Positions 38,478 to 48,302 of a stretch of 64,000 bases of DNA are shown here, one piece after another; positions within the stretch are counted from its first letter, which is position 1, and every line of letters begins with the position of its first letter. The DNA is from Flavobacterium haoranii (lineage in GTDB: Bacteria > Bacteroidota > Bacteroidia > Flavobacteriales > Flavobacteriaceae), in the NCBI GenBank assembly GCA_003246205.1, contig QKBC01000005.1:124001-188000 (forward strand), written 5' to 3'. A program made the position numbers and the translations under genes. The notes under the pieces were generated by a model. The model ran no database searches. It was not told the DNA's origin and was given only the letters and a program-made list of their open reading frames with translations.

Positions 38478-40028
38478 TTACTTTACACCGTGCATTAGTT
38501 TTTTAACTAGCGGACTAAGAACAACCATGATAAGAGCTGCTGCTATTGGCACAATTGTAAATATCAAAAAGAAGGTTGACAAACTGTATTTTTGTGTAAT
38601 CTCATCAATCATACCTCCCGTTGTTCCTGCTAATTTATTCCCCATTGCAATGAATAAATAATACACTCCGAACATAATTCCAATCCAAGAAGCTGGAACT
38701 AATTTACTTACATACGATAATCCTACCGGAGAAATACACAATTCTCCTAAAGTATGGAATAAATAAGCTGCGATTAACCAAAACATGCTAACCTTAACTA
38801 CTGAATCTGTTTCCAAGCCCATACTTCCGAAAGCTAAAAACCCGAAACCTAATCCTAAGAAAGTTAATCCTACAGCAAACTTAAATGGTCCTGACAAATT
38901 GTATTTGCTCTCCCACCATTTAGAAAAAACCGGTGCAAAAATAATAATAAACAATGAATTTAAAATTCCAAACCATGTAGCCGGAACTTCTGTTTCTGCG
39001 GCAGTAAATTCTCTAAAAACCTTCCATAATACAATAGCCCAAATAATAATGAAACTAAAGGATAAAATAAGGTTTCCTAATGTATATTTTTTAAAAGTTT
39101 GGCTAAATAATTTTAATAATACATACGTAATAATACCTAGCGGAACTAATGTTAGTAAAGCATCTGCTATTTTAAAAGTTGTTCCTGCTCCACCAAATAA
39201 TTGTCTTTGCGTGTATTTATCCGCAAAAATGGTCATTGAGCCTCCTGCTTGTTCAAAAGCAGCCCAAAAGAATACAGTAAAAACAGAAAAAATTAGTACC
39301 GCTACAATTCTGTCAAAAACTATGTTTGAAGGTACTTCTTCAACAATTGCGCTTACTTCCTCGTCTTCTTTAGCTAGTTCTCTTGTCTTTTTTGGAGTTA
39401 ATCCAATATTTCCAAAAATATTTTGAGTAAAATAGAACTGTAACATTCCGAAGAACATAAAAATCCCGGCTAAACCGAATCCCCAGCTCCAAGATATTTT
39501 TTCACCGATATAACCACACAGCATAATTCCTAAAAAAGCTCCGGCATTTACTCCCATATAAAAAATAGAATAGGCACCGTCTTTCTTTTCCGGATGACTA
39601 GCATACGCATTAGAAATAATTGAGGTCATATTAGGTTTAAACAAACCATTCCCTACAATCAAACAACCTATACCAATATATAGAAACAGAGGTGTTTCAA
39701 CTGCCATCGCTGCGTGTCCAAGAGTCATAATAAAAGCACCTATAACAACTGCCCAACGATATCCCAAAAGTCTATCAGCTAAAAGCCCTCCGATTACAGG
39801 AGTAAAATAAACAGCCATTGTATAAGTTCCATATAAGGACAAAGCATCTTCAGTTGACCAAGCCCAGCCTCCTTTAGCTAATTCAGATGTTAAAAATAGT
39901 ACTAAAAGAGCTCTCATTCCATAGTATGAAAAACGCTCCCACATTTCAGTAAAAAACAATACAAATAATCCTGCCGGATGGCCTAAAACACTACTGCTAA
40001 AAAAATGATCTTTAGTTTGTTGACTCAT
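38478..40028 (-). CDS. POT/PTR-family peptide MFS transporter
   Basis: GHPAGLFVLFFTEMWERFSYYGMRALLVLFLTSELA, FYMGVNAGAFLGIMLCGYIGE. Confidence 0.93.
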   Translation of the reverse strand: MSQQTKDHFFSSSVLGHPAGLFVLFFTEMWERFSYYGMRALLVLFLTSELAKGGWAWSTEDALSLYGTYTMAVYFTPVIGGLLADRLLGYRWAVVIGAFIMTLGHAAMAVETPLFLYIGIGCLIVGNGLFKPNMTSIISNAYASHPEKKDGAYSIFYMGVNAGAFLGIMLCGYIGEKISWSWGFGLAGIFMFFGMLQFYFTQNIFGNIGLTPKKTRELAKEDEEVSAIVEEVPSNIVFDRIVAVLIFSVFTVFFWAAFEQAGGSMTIFADKYTQRQLFGGAGTTFKIADALLTLVPLGIITYVLLKLFSQTFKKYTLGNLILSFSFIIIWAIVLWKVFREFTAAETEVPATWFGILNSLFIIIFAPVFSKWWESKYNLSGPFKFAVGLTFLGLGFGFLAFGSMGLETDSVVKVSMFWLIAAYLFHTLGELCISPVGLSYVSKLVPASWIGIMFGVYYLFIAMGNKLAGTTGGMIDEITQKYSLSTFFLIFTIVPIAAALIMVVLSPLVKKLMHGVK

Positions 40029-40037
40029 AATAATTAC

Positions 40038-41570
40038 TTAGTTATTTAATTCTTTATCTACTCCGTGCATTAATTTTTTGATTATTGGCGAAAGGATTAA
40101 AAGTAATACTCCAAAACCAATACCTGTATAGAATAAATACTCAAATAGAGTAAGATAACTTTGCTTTGCTAAATTCAAATCGGGTGCTGTTCCGTTTGAA
40201 GTATCTACAGAGGCAACATTAGCTAATACCGAAGCAATAAACTCTGAGCTTGCAGTCGCTAAAAACCAAACTCCCATCATAAAACCAACAATCTTAGCCG
40301 GAGATAATTTGGTAACAGCCGATAAACCAACTGGAGATAAACATAGCTCCCCACTGGTGTGCAACAAATATGTAAGAACCAACCAAATTATAGCTACTTT
40401 ACCGGTTCCCGAAATATTAATACCAAATACTAATGAGCCAAATCCTAATCCTACTAACAATAGTGCAATACTAAACTTAACAGCTGTATTCGGATTATAT
40501 TTACCCATTTTTATCCATAACCAGGCAAAAACCGGTGCCAGTAAAATGATAAATAAAGCATTTAAACTTAAAAATGTCCCTGCGGGAATATCTCCACGGT
40601 CTAATATTCTGTCTGCAAATAAATTTAATGATGTATAAGCTTGTTCAAACAATGCCCAGAAAATAATAGTGAAAACAATCAGTATTGTCAATGCAATCAA
40701 TTGTTCTCTTTCTTTTCCGTCTAATTGCGTTATGGCATAGTAAATAATATATATAAGCGAAGCTCCTCCGGCAACCATTAAAGCTGTTGAAACGGCTTCA
40801 TGTCTTTGAACCATTTGCCAAAAAATCAAGGTTGACAAAACACTTAAGATGTATACAATCCATTCGTTTTTTAATCCAAGTGATTTTTTCTCCAGAAACT
40901 CCGGATTTGAAGATTCTCCTTTACCCATTAATAGTTTTTTACCCGAAATAAAAGTCGCTAATCCAAATAACATCCCTACTCCAGCAGCACCGAAACCATA
41001 ACTCCAACCAAATTTTTCACCTAACCATACACAAACAATTGTTGCTAAGAATGACCCTAAATTAATTCCCATATAGAACAAGGTAAAACCAGAATCGCGA
41101 CGTTTATCGCCAACAGTATACAATTCCCCTACTAAGGAAGAAATATTAGCTTTAAGAAAACCTACTCCTAAAACAATTAATGACAGTGAAAAGTAGAATA
41201 CCTGAAGTGCAAATTCGTCTCGCGTAATTTCCCCAGTAACTGACCGTGTAGCTGCATTTCCTTCGAAAGCCATTCCTAAATGCCCTAAAACGAGCATAAT
41301 TCCTCCAAAAATAATTGCTTTCCTAAACCCTAAATATTTATCTGCTATGAATCCGCCTATAACCGGAACCGCATAAACTAAAGCAGCGTAACTTCCGATT
41401 ATTAAATTTCCGGCTGAATCTGAAAACAAATGATATTTAGTTAGGTAAAATATTAAAAGAGCCTTCATTCCATAAAAGGAAAAACGCTCCCACATTTCAG
41501 TAAAAAATAAAATAAATAAACCTCTTGGGTGTCCTAAGAAAGTCTTTTCTTGTAGTACCGTATCGCTCAT
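40038..41570 (-). CDS. POT/PTR-family peptide MFS transporter (tandem paralog)
   Basis: GHPRGLFILFFTEMWERFSFYGMKALLIFYLTKYHLF, FYMGINLGSFLATIVCVWLGE. Confidence 0.93.
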   Translation of the reverse strand: MSDTVLQEKTFLGHPRGLFILFFTEMWERFSFYGMKALLIFYLTKYHLFSDSAGNLIIGSYAALVYAVPVIGGFIADKYLGFRKAIIFGGIMLVLGHLGMAFEGNAATRSVTGEITRDEFALQVFYFSLSLIVLGVGFLKANISSLVGELYTVGDKRRDSGFTLFYMGINLGSFLATIVCVWLGEKFGWSYGFGAAGVGMLFGLATFISGKKLLMGKGESSNPEFLEKKSLGLKNEWIVYILSVLSTLIFWQMVQRHEAVSTALMVAGGASLIYIIYYAITQLDGKEREQLIALTILIVFTIIFWALFEQAYTSLNLFADRILDRGDIPAGTFLSLNALFIILLAPVFAWLWIKMGKYNPNTAVKFSIALLLVGLGFGSLVFGINISGTGKVAIIWLVLTYLLHTSGELCLSPVGLSAVTKLSPAKIVGFMMGVWFLATASSEFIASVLANVASVDTSNGTAPDLNLAKQSYLTLFEYLFYTGIGFGVLLLILSPIIKKLMHGVDKELNN

Positions 41571-41571
41571 A

Positions 41572-43743
41572 TTACAGTTTCTCTTTTATAAAGTTGGTCA
41601 TTTTAGTATACAATTGAAGGCGTGTTTTACCTCCGTAAATTCCGTGGTTTTTATCCGGATAAATAGCCCAATCAAATTGTTTGTTTGCCTGAACTAAAGC
41701 TTCTATCATTTTCATAGAATTTTGAACATGTACATTATCATCGGCTGTTCCGTGAACTAATAAAAAGTTTCCTTCTAATTTTTGCACATGAGAGATAGGT
41801 GAATTATTATCGTATCCTTCCGGGTTTTCTTGTGGCGTTTGCATATAACGTTCTGTATAAATACTGTCATAATATCTCCAACTTGTTACCGGAGCTACTG
41901 CAATAGCTGTTTTAAACACATCAGCTCCTTGAAAAATACAATTAGAAGCCATAAAACCTCCATAACTCCAACCAAAGATTCCAATTCTGGAGGCATCCAC
42001 ATAACTGTATTTACCAATAACTTTTGCAGCATCTATTTGGTCAATAACTTCGAACTTACCTAATTCTTTATACGTACACTTTTTGAATTCAGCTCCTTTA
42101 AATCCGGTTCCTCTTCCATCAACACAAACGACAAGGTAACCTTGCTGTGCTAGCATCATAAACCAATAATCATTAATTCCATTCCATCTATTAGCTACTT
42201 CTTGCGATCCCGGTCCGGAATATTGGTACATAAAAACCGGATATTTCTTTGACACATCAAAATTTTTCGGTTTGATTATCCAAGCATTTAATTCATGCCC
42301 TTTTTCAGTTGTAAGTGTAAAAAACTCTTTTGGAGCCACATCATATTGAACTAATTTATTTTCTAAGTCTTTATTCTCAACAATCGTCTTCAATACTTTT
42401 CCTTCTTTGGAACTGTTCAAAGTATAAATCGGTGCTGTTGTTACATTAGAAAAACTATTGATATAGTATTGGAAGTTAGGGCTAAAAGTAGCCTCATTTG
42501 TACCGGTTTGTCCAGACAATCTTTTTTTGCCTTTCCCGTCAATTTTTACAGCGTAAATATCACGATTGACAGAACCGTTTTCAACGGATTGATAGTATAC
42601 TGTTTTGTTGTTTTCATCATAACCGTAATATGCTGTAACTTCCCAGTTTCCATTGGTTACTTGTTTTTTTAGTTTTCCGTTTTTATCATAATGATAAATA
42701 TGATTGTATCCGCTTTTTTCGGAAGTCCAGATAAAACTATTATCGCTTAAAAAAGTTAAATCATCAGTAACATCAACATAAGCTTTGTCTTTTTCATTTA
42801 AAACCACTTTAGAAGCAGCAGTTGTTCCGTTAATAAATAATAAATCCAAATTGTTTTGGTGACGATTCAGAATCTGTGCACTTAAAACATCAGCCTCTTT
42901 TGTCCAATTGATTCTCGCAATATAAAAATCACTATACTGACTTAAGTTGACTTCTTTTGTATTTTTAGACTTTACATCGAAAATATGTAATGAAACTTCT
43001 GAATTTTTTTCTCCTGCTTTCGGATATTTGAACACTTCTTGAGTGGGATATAATCCTTGATTGTAAATATCCATTGAGAATTCCGGCACTTGTGATTCAT
43101 CAAAACGAATATAAGCCAATTTATCTCCGGCGGCATTCCAATCAAATGCTCTTACAAATGCAAATTCTTCTTCATAAACCCAATCTGTAATACCATTAAT
43201 GACATGATTTTTTTTGCCATCATTTGTAATCTGCTCTTCTTTGCCTGAAGTTAAATCTTTAATGTATAAATTGTTTTGATATGCGAAGGCTACTTTAGTT
43301 CCGTCAGGTGAAAAAACAGGTTCCTGAATTTCTTTATCGGTTAATTTCTGTAGTTTTTGAGCGGCTATATCCAACACATAATATTCTGCAGTAAAAGAAT
43401 GTCTGAAAATTGATTTTGAATTGGTTGCAATCAGCATCTTTTTTTCGCCGGCATCAAATGTATAAGCATCTACATACTGTATTTCTGAAAAGTTTTTTGT
43501 ATCAAACAATGTTTTTACTTTTTCTAAAGTCGCAAAATCAAATAGATCAATCTGCATTGTTCGACTTGCTCTGTCAAAGTTCAACACGGTATATTGGTTG
43601 GTGTTTTTCATGGCATGCAATTCGTCCATACCTTGAGTTCTAAATGCTCCGGACCAAATCTCTTCTAAAGTTAATTTTTGTTGAGCAATGGCTGAAAGAG
43701 AAGCGGATAGAAATAGTATCGTCAGAAATTTAAGAGTCTTCAT
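41572..43743 (-). CDS. S9 family peptidase (dipeptidyl-peptidase IV type)
   Basis: Signal peptide; IGIFGWSYGGFMASNCIF (nucleophile), GTADDNVHVQNSMKM, YPDKNHGIYGG; internal M at 43743 chosen as start. Confidence 0.93.
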   Translation of the reverse strand: MKTLKFLTILFLSASLSAIAQQKLTLEEIWSGAFRTQGMDELHAMKNTNQYTVLNFDRASRTMQIDLFDFATLEKVKTLFDTKNFSEIQYVDAYTFDAGEKKMLIATNSKSIFRHSFTAEYYVLDIAAQKLQKLTDKEIQEPVFSPDGTKVAFAYQNNLYIKDLTSGKEEQITNDGKKNHVINGITDWVYEEEFAFVRAFDWNAAGDKLAYIRFDESQVPEFSMDIYNQGLYPTQEVFKYPKAGEKNSEVSLHIFDVKSKNTKEVNLSQYSDFYIARINWTKEADVLSAQILNRHQNNLDLLFINGTTAASKVVLNEKDKAYVDVTDDLTFLSDNSFIWTSEKSGYNHIYHYDKNGKLKKQVTNGNWEVTAYYGYDENNKTVYYQSVENGSVNRDIYAVKIDGKGKKRLSGQTGTNEATFSPNFQYYINSFSNVTTAPIYTLNSSKEGKVLKTIVENKDLENKLVQYDVAPKEFFTLTTEKGHELNAWIIKPKNFDVSKKYPVFMYQYSGPGSQEVANRWNGINDYWFMMLAQQGYLVVCVDGRGTGFKGAEFKKCTYKELGKFEVIDQIDAAKVIGKYSYVDASRIGIFGWSYGGFMASNCIFQGADVFKTAIAVAPVTSWRYYDSIYTERYMQTPQENPEGYDNNSPISHVQKLEGNFLLVHGTADDNVHVQNSMKMIEALVQANKQFDWAIYPDKNHGIYGGKTRLQLYTKMTNFIKEKL

Positions 43744-43867
43744 TTTATAAAATATGTAAAAAACGTCCAATTTTAGTGAAAATATATGAGACAGCCATAA
43801 ATTTTAACCTATTTTAATCAAACAAATAATTTTTTTTTAACTTTAAAACATATTTTTTTCATACTAA

Positions 43868-46800
43868 ATGACGCAAAACTGCTTTCTGCTTTTTAACCTT
43901 ACACCCGAAGTGAAAATTTTGTTTCTTCGCACTCCTCCATGTGTTGATTTTAATCTTTTTGCTTTTGCAGAATTAAGCACTTTTTACAGATATTTAATTA
44001 TTTATTTATTCTCTTTTATCGTAATTTCTATTTTCTTCGCCAGAATTTGGGGTAAATCAACAAAATTTAAATTCAAGAACAGCATTTTGCTGGAAACTCA
44101 TGATGCTCAAGAGTTCAACACCTATTTTCTGTATTTGAGCCTTATATTTCCTTCGATTGAGATTTTTCACCAGATTTTCGGAATAATAGATCATTCTAAA
44201 CTTCTTGTTTCTTTTATTCTAGGTGGAATTTGCCTGTTCTTTTTTTATCTTACATCAAAAAAACAATTCATAAAATATTCACAGATACTTTTTACGATCT
44301 GTTTCTTAAGCTATTATCTCAATACTATTTATAATTTAGGTTTTCAGAAAATCGATTTTATAGTTTTCTCTGAATACCTTTTATTACTCTTTTTTTCTTT
44401 TAATGTTTTTAAGCAGATTAAAATCTACTTTTTATTCATTTCTATATCATTCCTGATTTTATTAGGGCTTTTGTATTTTAAACCGAACGAGACAACTCCT
44501 GTTATCGCTTTAATCAATTCAATATTTATCATATTAGTTATCAATTTTGCCCGCAGACTTAATATTATTCATACGAATGAAAAGTTATTTCTATCAAATG
44601 AGATTATCAATAATGCTAATTCATTGATCATTGCTACAGATAAATTCGGAAACTTAGTTTATTGTAACGATTCTATCTCTAAAATTTTAGGCTATAGCCC
44701 GGAAGAGGTAATGGGAGATAACTTCTGGAAATTAACTCAAGATAACGACTTTGAGGGCATTGATTACAATCAAAAGTTCAAACCTAATACTATTTATAAC
44801 CGAAAATTGAGATGTAAAAACGGAGATCTCAAACACATTCAATGGTCTGACTTTAAATACAATGACAATCTTTTTGTTGCTAGCGGACAAGACATTACTT
44901 CCAAGGTTGTTATCGAAAATAAATATTATGAATTAGTCAAAAATGCACGTGACATCATTTATGAAACAGATAAATATGGCGTTTTAACGTATTGTAATGA
45001 CTTCACACTTCAACTTTCGGGATATGAATCCGATGAACTAATTGGTAAACACTATAGTGTTTTTATCCGAGATGACTATAAAAAAACTATTGAAAATTAT
45101 TATCTCAACAACGGCGTAGAAAATGCCCAAATGGAAATTCTTGAGTTTCCTATTGTTGCTAAAAACGGAAACAGTATTTGGGTTTCTCAGAAAATTTCAA
45201 TTCACAGAGATGAATATGGAAAAATTACCGGATATTCTGCTATAATGCGAGATATCACTTTTAAAAAATCTGTTGAAATTGAAGAAAAAAGACGTTTAGA
45301 CAGCATTTCTCATCTCAATCAAATCTCAAACAACTTATCAACACTGGATTTTCTAAAGTTTAAAAGTTTACATGATCTTTTAAAACATATCACTAAAGAA
45401 GCTTCTATAGGTTTGGAAATTGAACGTGTAAGTCTTTGGGAAAACTTTAATGATCACATCAACTTAGAAAACCTATACATTCACAAAGAAAAAAAACATT
45501 CTACTGATCTTAAGCTATATAAAGATAAATTCCCGAATTATTTCAAATCCATTGAAACCAATCCTATAGTAATTGCTTCTGATGCTTCTAAAAATCCATT
45601 TACCCGCGAATTTTATGAATCTTATTTTAAGAATTATAATATTATGTCTCTTTTAGACATTCCAATATATATTTCCGGTAAACTAACGGCTATCTTATGT
45701 TTTGAGGCGACCGAAAACATCAGAAACTGGACACATGAGGATATTAATTTTGCCAAAACTGTATCCGAAATTATTGCGTTGGCCATTCAAACCTTTAAAC
45801 GAAAAGATGCTGAAAACCAAATCATTTATAAAAACGAAATTTTAACGGCAATTGCAGAAGTAACCAGCAAACTTCTCGTTAAAAAGGAATACAATCAAAT
45901 TTTAGATTCTTCTGTTGAAGCCATTGCAAAAGCATTAAAAGTAAATCGTTTATATTATTTTGAGAATGATTTAAATAGCGATCTGCTGAGTCAGAAATTT
46001 GAATGGGTTTCTTCTCCGGAACTTGCTGAAATGAATAATCCGGATTTGCAGAACGTTCCGCATGACACTTTTCCGACATTAATGAACAAACTTTTAAAAA
46101 ATGAAAATTTTGAAGCTATCATTCAGGAATTAAAGCCCAGCAACCTAAAAAAAATTCTCGTAGCTCAAAAGATTAAATCTATTTTAATTATTCCGCTTTT
46201 TTATAAAAACACTTTCTTTGGGTTTCTAGGCTTCGATGATTGCTATGTGGAAAGAAAATGGTCTTCGGAAGAAATGAGCATCCTTAGAACATTAGCCAAT
46301 AATATATCGGCTACTATTGCGCGTATCAACAATGAAAGGATTATAAAAGAAAATGAAGATAAATTCAAATTATTAGCCAATAATATTCCGGCAGGTGTTT
46401 ATTTAGTACGATTTGATGAAAATCGCTCTAAAATTTATTTAAACAATGAAATTGAAAGACTGACTGGCTACAGTAAGGAAGATTTTTTAAACAACAAGAT
46501 AAAACTTTCGGATTTATACCATCCTGAGGATAAAGAAGCGGCATTAGAAGAGATCAGTTTAAGTGTTAAAAACAAAACACCGTTTCATATTACCAGCAGA
46601 ATTATAAAGAAAGACAACAGCATTATCTGGATTGAAGAATTCGGTGAAGCTATCTTTATTGACGGAAATATTGAATATATAGAAGGTGTTGTTTTAGACA
46701 TTACGGAAAGGAAAAATATTGAAGAAGCCATTTTAGCCAAAGAAGTTGCCGAAAAATCGAATAAAGCTAAATCAGAGTTTTTAGCCAACATGAGCCATGA

Positions 46801-48265
46801 GATTCGTACACCACTTAACGGAATTATAGGATTTAGTAAATTATTGTTGAATACTGAAACTACCGAAGTCCAAAAGCAATATTTAGAAACAGTAAACCAA
46901 TCTGCTGAGACACTTTTGAATGTTGTAAATGACATTTTAGACATCTCAAAAATAGAAGCTGGAAAATTGCTGCTTGAAAACAGTAAAGTTGATCTTTATT
47001 CCATCGTCAATGAATCTGTTGATATGCTCAAATTTAATGCGCATCAAAAAGGTTTAGAAATATTGATTAATATTCACGAAAACATAAAATGTAATATTTG
47101 GACGGACGAAATCAGACTAAAACAAATTTTACAGAATCTACTCAGCAATGCTATTAAATTTACGCTAAAAGGCGAAGTTGAAATCGAAATTTCAAATATG
47201 GAAGAACGTCCCGATTATGAATATTCCAAAATAAAATTTAGCATTAAAGACACCGGAATAGGAATAAAACCGGAGAATAAAGCCAAAATATTAGAAGCTT
47301 TTTCACAAGAAGACACTTCCACAACTCGAAATTTCGGAGGAACAGGGCTCGGGCTTTCAATTACTAACAATCTATTAAAATTAATGGATAGCGAACTTAT
47401 TATTGAAAGTCAACCTAATAAAGGAAGTACCTTCAGTTTTATTCTCAATGTAAAATCAGAAAAATGCAAAACGCATTATGTCCTAGTTAACAACCAATTC
47501 AAAAACGCATTAATTATTGAAGACAACCCAAGAGCTGCAGCTATTATTCAACGTATTTTTAATTCCTTTGAAATCAAAAACATTGTTGAAACCGATAAGT
47601 ATACACTCCCGGAAACTATAACTAATTCCGATTGTGATTTAGTATTATTAGATTATGAATATCTAGGAGACAAACTAACCGCAAAAATCATCAAAGAAAA
47701 CCCGAATATTGAATGTATTGTAATGCACAATGCTACTACGAATTTCCCCGAGATCAAAAATTTTAAAAACGGATCTTCAATAATAAAACCTATAAAGGTA
47801 AATATCCTTCAAAATTATTTAAACAAAATAAATAATGAAGAAGAGCCTGTTATCATCCCGGTCTCAGAAGAAAAGAACAAATCCAACAGTACAATAGATT
47901 TGTTAATTGTTGAAGATAACAAAATCAATCTTTTATTGACTAAAACACTCATAAGCAAAAGTTTTCCGAACATTACCCTACACGAAGCACATAACGGATT
48001 AGAAGCCATTAAAAAATTCAAACAAATTAACCCAAAAGTAATTTTAATGGATATTCAAATGCCAGTTATGAATGGTTACGAAGCAACTATTGAAATAAAA
48101 AAAATAAATCCTCACGCAATAATTATAGCTCTCACCGCCGGAATTATAGCCGGAGAAAAAGAAAAATGTATGGATATAGGAATGAAAGATTTTATCATAA
48201 AACCTATAGATAAAAAAATATTCAAAAACACACTTCAAAAATGGCTTAAAACTTTAGAACGTTAA
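43868..48265 (+). CDS. Membrane-bound hybrid sensor histidine kinase: PAS-PAS-GAF-GAF-PAS-HisKA-HATPase-REC-REC
   Basis: Multiple N-terminal TM segments; KSEFLANMSHEIRTPLNGIIGFSKLL; DTGIGIKPENKAKILEAFSQEDTSTTRNFGGTGLGLSI; REC2 LLIVEDNKINLLLTK...VILMDIQMPVMNGYEA...IIKPI. Confidence 0.95.
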   Translation: MTQNCFLLFNLTPEVKILFLRTPPCVDFNLFAFAELSTFYRYLIIYLFSFIVISIFFARIWGKSTKFKFKNSILLETHDAQEFNTYFLYLSLIFPSIEIFHQIFGIIDHSKLLVSFILGGICLFFFYLTSKKQFIKYSQILFTICFLSYYLNTIYNLGFQKIDFIVFSEYLLLLFFSFNVFKQIKIYFLFISISFLILLGLLYFKPNETTPVIALINSIFIILVINFARRLNIIHTNEKLFLSNEIINNANSLIIATDKFGNLVYCNDSISKILGYSPEEVMGDNFWKLTQDNDFEGIDYNQKFKPNTIYNRKLRCKNGDLKHIQWSDFKYNDNLFVASGQDITSKVVIENKYYELVKNARDIIYETDKYGVLTYCNDFTLQLSGYESDELIGKHYSVFIRDDYKKTIENYYLNNGVENAQMEILEFPIVAKNGNSIWVSQKISIHRDEYGKITGYSAIMRDITFKKSVEIEEKRRLDSISHLNQISNNLSTLDFLKFKSLHDLLKHITKEASIGLEIERVSLWENFNDHINLENLYIHKEKKHSTDLKLYKDKFPNYFKSIETNPIVIASDASKNPFTREFYESYFKNYNIMSLLDIPIYISGKLTAILCFEATENIRNWTHEDINFAKTVSEIIALAIQTFKRKDAENQIIYKNEILTAIAEVTSKLLVKKEYNQILDSSVEAIAKALKVNRLYYFENDLNSDLLSQKFEWVSSPELAEMNNPDLQNVPHDTFPTLMNKLLKNENFEAIIQELKPSNLKKILVAQKIKSILIIPLFYKNTFFGFLGFDDCYVERKWSSEEMSILRTLANNISATIARINNERIIKENEDKFKLLANNIPAGVYLVRFDENRSKIYLNNEIERLTGYSKEDFLNNKIKLSDLYHPEDKEAALEEISLSVKNKTPFHITSRIIKKDNSIIWIEEFGEAIFIDGNIEYIEGVVLDITERKNIEEAILAKEVAEKSNKAKSEFLANMSHEIRTPLNGIIGFSKLLLNTETTEVQKQYLETVNQSAETLLNVVNDILDISKIEAGKLLLENSKVDLYSIVNESVDMLKFNAHQKGLEILINIHENIKCNIWTDEIRLKQILQNLLSNAIKFTLKGEVEIEISNMEERPDYEYSKIKFSIKDTGIGIKPENKAKILEAFSQEDTSTTRNFGGTGLGLSITNNLLKLMDSELIIESQPNKGSTFSFILNVKSEKCKTHYVLVNNQFKNALIIEDNPRAAAIIQRIFNSFEIKNIVETDKYTLPETITNSDCDLVLLDYEYLGDKLTAKIIKENPNIECIVMHNATTNFPEIKNFKNGSSIIKPIKVNILQNYLNKINNEEEPVIIPVSEEKNKSNSTIDLLIVEDNKINLLLTKTLISKSFPNITLHEAHNGLEAIKKFKQINPKVILMDIQMPVMNGYEATIEIKKINPHAIIIALTAGIIAGEKEKCMDIGMKDFIIKPIDKKIFKNTLQKWLKTLER

Positions 48266-48272
48266 TATTTCC

Positions 48273-48280
48273 TATCTTTG
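48273..48280 (+). promoter_or_regulatory. -7 element TATCTTTG upstream of HMGR
   Basis: TAnnTTTG match 22 nt before ATG. Confidence 0.5.
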
Positions 48281-48302
48281 CATTTCTAAAATAAAATGCA
48301 AA

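Noticed and set aside
38785-39426. 213-aa plus-strand ORF
   Set aside because: Lies antisense within the POT transporter gene, has low-complexity composition and no motif; the opposite strand clearly codes.
46585-46944. 119-aa minus-strand ORF, and similar antisense ORFs at 5008-5274, 14685-15097, 29982-30314, 31972-32268, 34402-34740, 40309-40638, 57823-58185, 59707-60147
   Set aside because: All are shadows of well-supported genes on the opposite strand, with no motif or start-region support.
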